A stretch of DNA of 17,595 nucleotides, taken from Clostridiales bacterium UBA4821. Its GTDB lineage: Bacteria > Bacillota > Clostridia > Acetivibrionales > UBA4821. Made by a program: the position numbers and the translations under genes. The notes below the pieces were generated by a model. That model did not search any database. It saw only the letters and a list, made by a program, of their open reading frames with translations, and had not been told where the DNA came from. The stretch lies in the NCBI GenBank assembly GCA_002402315.1, contig DHFP01000107.1:1-17595 (forward strand). The letters run 5' to 3'. How positions within the stretch are numbered: position 1 is the stretch's first letter; each line of letters begins with the position of its first letter. This document shows positions 1 to 7,300 of this stretch, in pieces.

Positions 1-73
1 ATTTTTAATCACGAGTTTTCTGTTTTTTCTTTGATTATATAATTATGTTTTCTATTATGCAATATTTAGCAAC

Positions 74-114
74 AAAAAAACTCAATATTTTCTATTGATA
101 TATTGAGTCTTTTT
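74..114. terminator. bidirectional intrinsic terminator
   Basis: Arms ACTCAATAT (80-88) and ATATTGAGT (100-108) form a perfect 9-bp stem with an 11-base loop. Seven A residues (74-80) lie on one side and CTTTTT (109-114) on the other, so a T tract follows the stem in either direction. On the minus strand it ends the 53-aa gene, whose stop codon lies in the loop. Confidence 0.65.
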
Positions 115-253
115 CATCTTCTATTGATTTTTGCTTTGAAGTTATTAATTCTATACATCTTGTCATTTGGTTTTCAGTTAGGAGGTTTTGCTTATGTAAT
201 TCTTTAATTATTCCGGTTTGGAAACGTAAAGTTAAATCCCTATCCTCATCCAT
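92..253 (-). CDS. small hypothetical protein, 53 aa
   Basis: A 53-codon frame running from ATG (253-251) to TAG (94-92). The protein begins MDEDRDLTLRFQ and is rich in charged residues, with predicted helical segments (IIKELHKQN, then TRCIELITSK); there is no signal peptide or membrane segment. GGGTGAG lies about six bases before the ATG and is an acceptable ribosome binding site. An intrinsic terminator overlaps the stop. The N-terminal pattern reminds me of short Clostridia proteins encoded near recombinases and SHOCT-like genes, but I cannot name a family with confidence. It runs in the same direction as the TfoX_C gene upstream, 55 bases away, with a small hairpin between. Function unknown. 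Confidence 0.6.
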   Translation of the reverse strand: MDEDRDLTLRFQTGIIKELHKQNLLTENQMTRCIELITSKQKSIEDEKDSIYQ

Positions 254-264
254 AAGACTCACCC

Positions 265-285
265 ACAGCTATTTTATGTAGCTGT
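265..285. repeat. small inverted repeat before the 53-aa gene
   Basis: ACAGCTA (265-271) and TAGCTGT (279-285) form a perfect 7-bp stem with a 7-base loop. On the minus strand it sits just upstream of the GGGTGAG ribosome binding site of the 53-aa gene. There is no T tract, so it is not an intrinsic terminator. It could shape the leader of that gene or mark an RNA processing point. Confidence 0.4.
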
Positions 286-308
286 AAGATTGTCCTAGTA
301 CTGTTATT

Positions 309-563
309 CTATTTGAATGAGTTAAAAAGCTTTTTCAAATCTGCCTTAGTCTCAGTGCTCAGGTTATGCCATCTTATGCCTTGAATGGCACCTTCCAGTC
401 CGCATAGTGAACTGAAGCAGGTATCTCCTTCATGTAGGCACAGCTTAATAAATGCTTCTTTACTCCCGGTCTGCATCAGGGTTTCAACATCATTTATTCC
501 AACATCTGCAAGCCGCTTCTCCATTGTCTTTCCTATATTGGGCAAATCACTTAATCTTTGCAT
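309..563 (-). CDS. TfoX C-terminal domain protein
   Basis: An 84-aa protein matching the TfoX C-terminal domain (TfoX_C) as a free-standing unit. Residues 5-23 (SDLPNIGKTMEKRLADVGI) have the helix-hairpin-helix look of this domain, followed by the typical DVETLMQTGSKEAF stretch, a CxLEGAIQG-like helix and a closing TKADLKKLFN segment. In full-length TfoX/Sxy competence regulators this domain follows an N-terminal domain that is absent here. Stand-alone copies are common in Bacillota and their role is not settled. AAGGGG lies seven bases before the ATG. The gene overlaps the DUF3788 gene by 17 bases, so the two are probably translated together. Family call is firm; a role in competence is not supported. 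Confidence 0.85.
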   Translation of the reverse strand: MQRLSDLPNIGKTMEKRLADVGINDVETLMQTGSKEAFIKLCLHEGDTCFSSLCGLEGAIQGIRWHNLSTETKADLKKLFNSFK

Positions 564-978
564 AATTTGTTCCCCTTATATTAACCAGTTTCTTGACTTC
601 TTCCAACATTTCTTGGTCTTCAATTTCAGTATATATCCATTTCCCTTCGTGAATTTCCTCTGTCCTGACAATGATATCTTTTAGAGCATAACTTTTTAAA
701 GCTTCTAATGCCTGCTTAACCTGGTGTGCATCGAGTATAATCTGAATTGTCAGCTTATCTTCGGAAGGATAGAGTGCAGCTAAAGACTTACCCTGCTTTT
801 TAAACCTTAAGGCCCAGCCACAATTCCTCCCATAGAACTTCCATTCTGCCTTTGCTTTTAAGGAATCTCTCATGTAATCAACAAGTGTATCCCAAAAGGG
901 TTTCTTAGAAGCTATGGTATCAAGGACTTGGGATATTTCCGGCATGTTTTCTTTTTCTGTAAAAGCTCCTATACTCAT
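547..978 (-). CDS. DUF3788 family protein
   Basis: A 143-aa soluble protein resembling the DUF3788 family: an N-terminal FTEKENMPE stretch, a central conserved part with AEWKFYGRNCGWALRFKK (residues about 44-61), and a predicted beta-alpha core with LAALYP. The length fits the family. No catalytic residues are known to me and the biochemical function is unknown. Members often lie near small TfoX_C or YdhG-like proteins, as here, where the downstream TfoX_C gene overlaps it by 17 bases. The ribosome binding site before the chosen ATG is weak (GATGAATC). A 73-base gap separates it from the methyltransferase gene upstream in the same orientation; no terminator is evident in the gap, so read-through from the methyltransferase is possible. 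Confidence 0.75.
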   Translation of the reverse strand: MSIGAFTEKENMPEISQVLDTIASKKPFWDTLVDYMRDSLKAKAEWKFYGRNCGWALRFKKQGKSLAALYPSEDKLTIQIILDAHQVKQALEALKSYALKDIIVRTEEIHEGKWIYTEIEDQEMLEEVKKLVNIRGTNYAKIK

Positions 979-1051
979 GATTCATCGCTTTAGTTTAAAT
1001 ATTTGCTTACTTAAGATTACGGTGATGCAAGGTACTTATCCCATCGAGCCT

Positions 1052-2188
1052 TTACTCATTTACTAATTGAAACATTTCGTGCAAGAGGTCATTTACAGCC
1101 CTTGCGATTCCCAGAGCCATTAGGTACGGAACACCATTCCCAATCACCTTAAATTTATGGGTTAATGACATGTCTTCTGGCAAACAAAACCATGAAGGCA
1201 ATGATTGTATTGCCATGGCCTCTGCTACACTTAACCTTCTTGTCCTATAAGGATGTAAGTGAACTTCATTATTTCCATATGCAGCTGTGGGAGAATATCT
1301 CCATCTATGCAATCTTTTAAATGACTTTCGGCTTGTATCTCCTTCAGAGATTTGTAACATTTTCTCTCTTCCTGCCTTTACTCGAAAAACATCTCTACCA
1401 TTTGGATGGTTTACAACATCATTATTTGTAAACCAATATTGTACTGTAAGGAAATCAGGAACCGGGTAGTGAAAAATTCTTCGACTATTTTCTTTATATG
1501 GTTGTTCTGTTGGCCAGGGTAATTGTTTGATAGCAGCGGCATCAACTATTGCATACCGGAGCCAAGGAAAATCCAAAGATTCATCATCAATTACAGGTAA
1601 ATTTCTTCTATCATTGTTGTTCAAAATACCTAGCATAACTACTCTGTCTCTATCTTGGGGAACTCCGAAGCTCAGAGAGTTTAGAACAGTATTGGAAATA
1701 ACATATCCCGCACTACGCAAAGTATGTTTCAATTCATCGAAGTATTCTCTATGTTTAGCGGTTTTTATAAGCCCGTGAACATTTTCGAAAATAAAAAAAT
1801 CAGGTTGTTGCGCAACAATCAAATTGACATAACTCTGTGCTAATATACCATTTTTCCCATCACGTCCTTGATTCTTACCGCCTACAGAAAAATCAGGACA
1901 TGGCGGGCCACCAATAAATCCAACAATATTATTTAGGTTACGCTGTTCCTGTAAATGACCTTGTAGTAAAACAGCCAAATCTGAATTTAAAAAATCATTA
2001 ATATCACAACAATGATAACCATAAATAGGTGGTGGGGTATTATGGATTAGTCTGGCAAATGTATATGCATTTAAAAATGATTTTTGATATTCATTTACGA
2101 AAACAACATTATAATCTAAATCATCATGTTCAAATCCAAGATCCAGTAACCCCACACCAGAAAAAAAAGAAAAAAGTGAAATAGCCAT
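1052..2188 (-). CDS. C5-cytosine DNA methyltransferase
   Basis: A 378-aa DNA (cytosine-5) methyltransferase that transfers a methyl group from S-adenosylmethionine to cytosine C5. Visible motifs: motif I FSFFSGVGLLDLGF (6-19); motif IV GGPPCPDFS (93-101) with catalytic Cys97; motif VI ENV (135-137); motif VIII QDRDR (178-182); a variable target-recognition region of about 120 residues; motif IX around RRLSVAEAMAIQSLP; motif X GNGVPYLMALG near the C-terminus. It is intact. AGGAGA lies five bases before the ATG. It follows an XRE regulator gene by 56 bases and lies near a divergent vsr gene, the classic dcm-vsr partnership. No cognate restriction endonuclease is adjacent. It may act as the self-marking methylase of the neighbouring helicase/nuclease operon, as DruM does in Druantia type II; this is inference. 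The target sequence cannot be read from the protein. Confidence 0.95.
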   Translation of the reverse strand: MAISLFSFFSGVGLLDLGFEHDDLDYNVVFVNEYQKSFLNAYTFARLIHNTPPPIYGYHCCDINDFLNSDLAVLLQGHLQEQRNLNNIVGFIGGPPCPDFSVGGKNQGRDGKNGILAQSYVNLIVAQQPDFFIFENVHGLIKTAKHREYFDELKHTLRSAGYVISNTVLNSLSFGVPQDRDRVVMLGILNNNDRRNLPVIDDESLDFPWLRYAIVDAAAIKQLPWPTEQPYKENSRRIFHYPVPDFLTVQYWFTNNDVVNHPNGRDVFRVKAGREKMLQISEGDTSRKSFKRLHRWRYSPTAAYGNNEVHLHPYRTRRLSVAEAMAIQSLPSWFCLPEDMSLTHKFKVIGNGVPYLMALGIARAVNDLLHEMFQLVNE

Positions 2189-2244
2189 AATTCTCCTAAA
2201 TTATTCAACTATAATAGCTCATTGCAAATAAGTTATATTGAATA

Positions 2245-2466
2245 CTATGTAGTTTTATTTGCATTTCCCGGAATAAATTCTATAATATCACCCACATCAC
2301 ACGAAAGCGCGGTACATATACGCATTAAAATATTCATAGATACAGTTTCATTTCTTCCAAGTTTAGCTAATGAACCTGCACTAATTTTAGCTGCATATTG
2401 CAAGTCTGTTTTCTTCATATTTTTATCAATTAATAATTTCCATAGTTTTTTATAGCTTACTTGCAA
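2245..2466 (-). CDS. XRE/Cro-type HTH transcriptional regulator
   Basis: A small Cro/CI-type helix-turn-helix protein of the HTH_26/YozG-like group, about 73 aa. The core runs from VSYKKLWKLLIDKNMKK through the recognition region ISAGSLAKLGRNETVSMNIL to ALSCDVGDIIEFIP. I chose the TTG at 2466 because AAGGGG sits nine bases before it and family members usually begin MxVSYKKLW. An ATG at 2484 is possible but has no good ribosome binding site. It precedes the methyltransferase gene by 56 bases in the same direction, so it probably controls that gene and perhaps the divergent vsr, as controller proteins do for methyltransferases. A long inverted repeat in the divergent region could be its operator. 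Confidence 0.88.
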   Translation of the reverse strand: MQVSYKKLWKLLIDKNMKKTDLQYAAKISAGSLAKLGRNETVSMNILMRICTALSCDVGDIIEFIPGNANKTT

Positions 2467-2484
2467 AATATTATACCCCTTCAT

Positions 2485-2837
2485 ACGTTTTATCTTTTAA
2501 ATAATATCATTAACTAAATTCTGATACAAGAGATTACCTCTAAAAGTTTAGAGATAATCTCTTGAAACAAAACTTTTAGCCAAAGAATCAACCTAATATT
2601 CCTTTTAACAGGATCGTTTATAATCATTTACATAATCCAGCTTACAAACAGGCACAAATATAAGAATTATTACTTTGATTTAAGTTGTACATAATCGGAT
2701 ATTACTTTCATGCCATTACAAATCATATAAACTATCTAATAAGGCCAGGCTGAACTTGTGGATTGATACAGAGAAATTTGATATACTAAAACTAGGCTTT
2801 AGAGAAAGCTGCATAAATAAATTTAGGTTAAGTATAT
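2485..2837. other. divergent intergenic region between XRE and vsr genes
   Basis: About 350 bases of AT-rich DNA separating the minus-strand XRE/methyltransferase pair from plus-strand vsr. I see no credible gene. It holds one long inverted repeat (2527-2564) and a TATACT hexamer (2782-2787) about 50 bases before vsr that could be its -10 box; the nearest -35-like TTGATA (2763-2768) is only 13 bases upstream, too close for a normal promoter. Confidence 0.5.
2527..2564. repeat. long inverted repeat in the XRE/vsr divergent region
   Basis: Left arm 2527-2544 and right arm 2547-2564 are 18 bases each and pair at 17 positions (the only mismatch is C2537 with A2554), separated by two bases. It would form a strong hairpin in RNA or a near-perfect 38-bp DNA palindrome. 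No T tract follows on either strand, so it is a poor intrinsic terminator. Its place between divergent genes favours an operator or a leader structure for the XRE gene. Confidence 0.7.
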
Positions 2838-3257
2838 ATGGATAAAATTTCAAGGGAAAAACGCAGCAATAACATGTCTAAAATCCGGGGAAAGGATACT
2901 TCTATTGAGGTAATTACCCGTAAATGGCTTTTTAGTAAAGGCTTCCGCTTTAGGAAAAACGATAAACGGCTTCCTGGAAAACCAGATATTGTTTTACCTA
3001 AATATCATACTGTGATTTTTATTCATGGTTGTTTCTGGCATGGTCATGGGTTCTGTAATTATTCTCATATACCAAAGACCAGGACCGACTTTTGGATATC
3101 GAAGATAAACAATAATATAAACCGGGACAAGATAAATATTGATAAACTTTGTTCTTCAGGTTGGAATGTTATTGTTCTATGGGAATGTGAATTGAAAAAA
3201 AATCTTGAGGATACTATGAATAAGCTAATAAATGATTTAAAGAACTCTCTTCCGTAG
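2838..3257 (+). CDS. vsr: very short patch repair endonuclease Vsr
   Basis: A 139-aa Vsr endonuclease, which nicks 5' of the T in T:G mismatches arising from deamination of 5-methylcytosine and so limits C-to-T mutation at sites methylated by a partner methyltransferase. The family signature is complete: RSNNMSKIRGKDTS near the N-terminus, LPGKPDIV with catalytic Asp50, HGCFWHGHGFC with His68 and zinc ligands Cys65, His70 and Cys73, TRTDFWISKI, and WECEL with Cys117. Compared with the E. coli HGCFWHHHHC segment there is one extra residue. Length is normal. It is the only plus-strand gene in the island, divergent from the XRE/methyltransferase pair and convergent with the nuclease gene. The ribosome binding site is weak (TAGG about 11 bases upstream). 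Confidence 0.95.
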   Translation: MDKISREKRSNNMSKIRGKDTSIEVITRKWLFSKGFRFRKNDKRLPGKPDIVLPKYHTVIFIHGCFWHGHGFCNYSHIPKTRTDFWISKINNNINRDKINIDKLCSSGWNVIVLWECELKKNLEDTMNKLINDLKNSLP

Positions 3258-3281
3258 GACGATATGCGGAAAAGAGTTCTT
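3240..3281. terminator. hairpin terminator between convergent vsr and nuclease genes
   Basis: AAGAACTCTCTTCCG (3240-3254) pairs with CGGAAAAGAGTTCTT (3267-3281) at 14 of 15 positions around a 12-base loop. It covers the last codons of vsr and reaches almost to the stop of the nuclease gene. The minus-strand side is followed by TTTAAATCATTT, a weak T tract; the plus side has none. Its position between converging genes suggests a shared terminator. Confidence 0.55.
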
Positions 3282-3288
3282 ACTATCA

Positions 3289-4374
3289 CTACTTAGAATA
3301 GAATGTCGTCAACAAATTCTCTGAATAATAGCCAGGAGTAGAGTCAGCATTTAAATTATAAAAATACACGTCATTATCACTTAAATTGCAAATCTTATGC
3401 CGCTCAGGATCCAACCCACGGATTACTGCATTATTTGTCCCATTAGAAAGTGTTATCCGTAAATTACCATTATTTAATACCCTTTTATCAATAATTCTAC
3501 CGAAGCAGTCTATAGGCCAGAGCCCCGTTAAATCCCTTGCTGCCCAATATGCCTCACAAGCTGGTCTATATGCGCAATACCTGCAATTATCTGGGGTTGG
3601 ATTAGCAAGTTCTTTAGTATTATAAGCACTTGTTATCATCACATTAACCTCATCAAGTCTAGCTGATGCTTTTTCAAGCAGCTCTGTACATTCTTTTCTG
3701 GTAAACGGAATATCATACTCCTTATGCCCTAAAGTCAAAATAACTAAATGCTCTGGCCAATTACAATATTTCTCATTATACAATGCCGCATATATTTTTA
3801 GCTGTTGCTGATATTCCTGTTTTACCACATCCGTACCAGCATCTATATCAAGAACTGCTCCAGTTTTATAATCGACTATTTGAATACCCTCAGAAGTCTG
3901 ACGAACAACATCAATTTTCCCAGCAACTTTTCCGTTATGTGATTCAACCCATACCTCAGCTTGAATAGATGAATGCCTAGTTATTCCACTGATGCCACCT
4001 CTTAATAAAATGCTGCGTACCATTATTAAACATTGTTGCCGTTTGACTTCATAGTATCTTGCCCTTTTTGACAATGGTAGTAAATGTTTTTCAAGCCAAT
4101 TTGAGCTCATCTCTTCTTCAATTGCTTTTACTTCAATATCCCATTGCTTTACCGCATCTTCCTCGTTCTTGACTGAACCTTTTACAGTTAATTCAAGTAC
4201 TTTATGGGCAACAGTTCCAATCTTGATAATTGCTGCAGCAGGCAGCAATCCGTTTATCTGAGTGTCAGCTGACCAAATTTCACGTAGGATGCAAGCCTGT
4301 AATGAAAAGTATTTACTAGGCGATATTCGGTTTAACTGTTTTAAGGGCATATTGGGAACTGTATGCTGACTCAA
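3289..4374 (-). CDS. RecB/Cas4-like PD-(D/E)XK nuclease with Fe-S cysteines
   Basis: A predicted nuclease of the RecB/Cas4/AddB-like PD-(D/E)XK superfamily. Numbering from the upstream GTG at 4383 (364 aa): GTVAH with His60, GKIDVV with Asp158, IVDYKTG with Asp171 and Lys173, and the QxxxY motif (Gln194, Tyr198). Cys31 together with CRYCAYRPAC (Cys267, Cys270, Cys276) is the spacing expected for a [4Fe-4S] cluster as in Cas4 and AddB. The final ~80 residues (about 290-364) look beta-rich and may be an OB-like domain. GAGGTGA sits five bases before a TTG at 4374, which I prefer as the start; the GTG at 4383 shares TG with the helicase stop codon. Either way it is translationally coupled to the helicase. 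Its likely role is DNA degradation or processing with that helicase. The nuclease family call is firm; the role is inferred. Confidence 0.9.
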   Translation of the reverse strand: MSQHTVPNMPLKQLNRISPSKYFSLQACILREIWSADTQINGLLPAAAIIKIGTVAHKVLELTVKGSVKNEEDAVKQWDIEVKAIEEEMSSNWLEKHLLPLSKRARYYEVKRQQCLIMVRSILLRGGISGITRHSSIQAEVWVESHNGKVAGKIDVVRQTSEGIQIVDYKTGAVLDIDAGTDVVKQEYQQQLKIYAALYNEKYCNWPEHLVILTLGHKEYDIPFTRKECTELLEKASARLDEVNVMITSAYNTKELANPTPDNCRYCAYRPACEAYWAARDLTGLWPIDCFGRIIDKRVLNNGNLRITLSNGTNNAVIRGLDPERHKICNLSDNDVYFYNLNADSTPGYYSENLLTTFYSK

Positions 4375-4379
4375 ATAAA

Positions 4380-7300
4380 TCACCTCAGTTGATTTCTATG
4401 GCACCATCCAGGTCTCCTCAAGAGATTAAATGTGTCAATAAAACGTGGTTCAATATCCATTGCGGCAATTGCAGTTGCTAGAATGCCCTGTGGGTTATGT
4501 GTATCCCAGAGAGGATGTACAACTAGATACTGCCTGTTACCAGTTTTAAATCCTGGAAGAGCACCCCAAGTGTAGGGCTGATAGTTATCGAAGTACGAGA
4601 TAAAGTTATCTCTTAGTATTGTTGCAATGTTCATCCAATTATCTAGCTCAGGGTAATTAAAATTACCATCTAGCCCAGATAAATAGCTTGCATCTGCTAA
4701 AATGCGTAAATACGATATTGCAAGCCGCCAATCCAACAAACCATGATAGGTCATGTTTCGGTAAACTTTTAAGCAGTCATAACATGCTGAATCACAACCC
4801 CTATGGTTTGAAGATAAAATTGTTTCAGCGTATGTTCTTGACCCTAGGACCGGTTCACAGGTCTCCTTTAAGATCTTATCAAAATTGTCATAAAGATATT
4901 TTACAAAGCCTGCACCATTCGGTAACCTATCACTCATAACAATATCAGCATACGCAGGCTCACCAGCATCCCCTTTTCGTGAGTAATTTGCAATTTCAAT
5001 TTCATCGGGATCAATATCAAGCTCACCAGCAAGCACACGCCTTAATAAAAAGGCTGCTGAATATATAGCTCCTTTAACTGCACCATAAGAGTACAGTGGG
5101 TCAACGTTTAAGCCAAAAGGAATATCTGACGGCTGTATACGTAACACCTCAGTTGTTTTTCCTGCTGCTAATGCTATACTTTCACCTGAACTTCCTCCAT
5201 GCTTTGCCGAAATCCACTGGTGTTCCATTCTATTATAGTCAATAACCGATCCTTCAAACAGCCTACCAGCATTATCATTTATTCTCCATACACGTCCATC
5301 ATCTGAAATTGATAAATTACAATTGCCAGTTTGTTTAGACTCAACTACAGATGAATTTGATTCAGCAAGTAATGCTGGTGCACCGGCTATTATATCCATA
5401 TCCTCCTTCGCATCTTCACCTGGAGAGAAATCTGTCCTATAGGCCTGTGGTACAGCAATTTGAAATTGAAGAAAACTATTTTTCTCATCCTCAGGTTGCC
5501 CGCAATAAGTACAGCTTTTATCAGTTAAAGGAAGATCACTTGTGTCAATATTATTACACGCCTTACAACGCTGCATCCAACGCCTATATGGAAGTGGGTT
5601 ATTTGTCGCAGGTATCCACTTATATCCATGATTAACTAAAGGAGGCGTAAAACCTATTGAGGTATGGATCGCTTTATCTTTTGTTTTCTGAGCTCCAGGA
5701 GCAAACTCTGTGATAGACAACTCCAAATCCCGGTCTATAACTTTAACTACTTGCCCTTTGGCGTAGTGATAAAGGTTTCTGGTTCTTGAGGGCATACCAT
5801 ACATAGGCAATATAGCACATTCTGCGAGCCTCTCCGCTAAACCGTCACCGGAAAGTTCCGGGTTACTTACGGAATTACTAATGAGAGTGGGAAGTTCATT
5901 TGATACCCAGTTGAGTAAACTAGGATCATTAGTATTTGTAAGTGCCCTTACTATTTCTGACTGTTCGCCTATTTGCGTACTAAGCCATGAAACTACAGCG
6001 TTTTGGTTTTGCACCCATCCGCATTGGCTATTTGGATCTACTGCAAGCCCAAACTCTCCATGGCTATCTGGCGGCACTGGGCTATCCCACCATCTCACTC
6101 CAGCATTTTTGAACGCTCTCCGTAAGCACTCCTTTGCCAATAATCGTTTGATAATCCGGGCCTGCCCCATAGTTATAAATGGGACCGGCGGCGGATCGCC
6201 AGTTATCTTTTCTGGGTTAGCAAAGTAATATTCATCATGGCTACGCCCCCGGCATAAAGTAAGTACAAAAGCAAAGGCCTGTCCCCTTCTTCCTGCACGT
6301 CCTACCCTTTGTTGGTAGTTAAACCTCATAGGTGGCATATTGGCCATCATCACCGCCTGCAAACTTCCGATATCAACACCCACTTCCATTGTTGTCGTGA
6401 CACTCAAAGCATCTATCTCATCTACAATACGGTGGTACACTCTCTGCTGGCCATTAAAATTAACAATCATACCTCTAAAGTGTCTCTGTCTTTCTGCTTG
6501 ATCATCGGATTGTGCTGTTAATTCTTCACAATGTATCCGAATTGGTTTACGCTTTTCAGAAGCAGGTTTTGCAATATAGTTTTGATTCCATACCTCGCTA
6601 CAGATCTTGTCTGGGGTAGGGTTCAAATCTGCACAACAGTTTGTACATATCCCAGCTGAAGCATGCAGATGATGCCGTGTGCAAATTGGGCAGGTCCATA
6701 CAGGATCATCTGCTTGAGATACATGTACATGCAGTAACCTAGTATTTATTTTGGCCCCATTGTGACCACCAGTCTGTAATGCCTGAAAAACATTCCGTCC
6801 AAGCGTTTCTTCATCAATACTATACTTACTAGCTATAGCACGTATATACTTTTTTAATTGAGCACTCATATTACTATAATCAATATAATCATTTGGTGTA
6901 TGCTCAGAAGGTTCATACCGGTATTTATCTCCTAGAATCCTTATAAAGGATTCTAAAATCTGTTTAAAAATTTTGACCTGTAGACCGGTGCTTGATGCAT
7001 ATATTTGAAGCATATCATCTTGTAAAGTTAATGTAGGCCAGCCAAGCCCTGAAGATTCAATGCCAAAGTATAGTCTACTGAAAAACAATTCAGCAATAGC
7101 CCTTAATAACCTGTCATGAATCCTATCTCTAGCTATCTGGGATGTTTGTGGAAGCCCCTGCTTCCATTTCAGACTTTTCAGTTCAAACAACTCAGTCCAA
7201 TGATGCCATACATCATCCCATTTAAAGTATTGTAGCCTTATCTCATTACCTGAAGGATTAACTCCTAACTTAATCAACCTTTCAATTAAACTTCCACAAG

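Noticed and set aside
385..684. Plus-strand frame of 99 codons opposite the TfoX_C and DUF3788 genes
   Set aside because: It is antisense to two recognisable families and has no family likeness or ribosome binding site of its own.
2467..2484. TATAAT on the minus strand at the XRE gene as a -10 box
   Set aside because: No -35 element at 16-18 bases, and it falls between the AAGGGG ribosome binding site and the likely TTG start.
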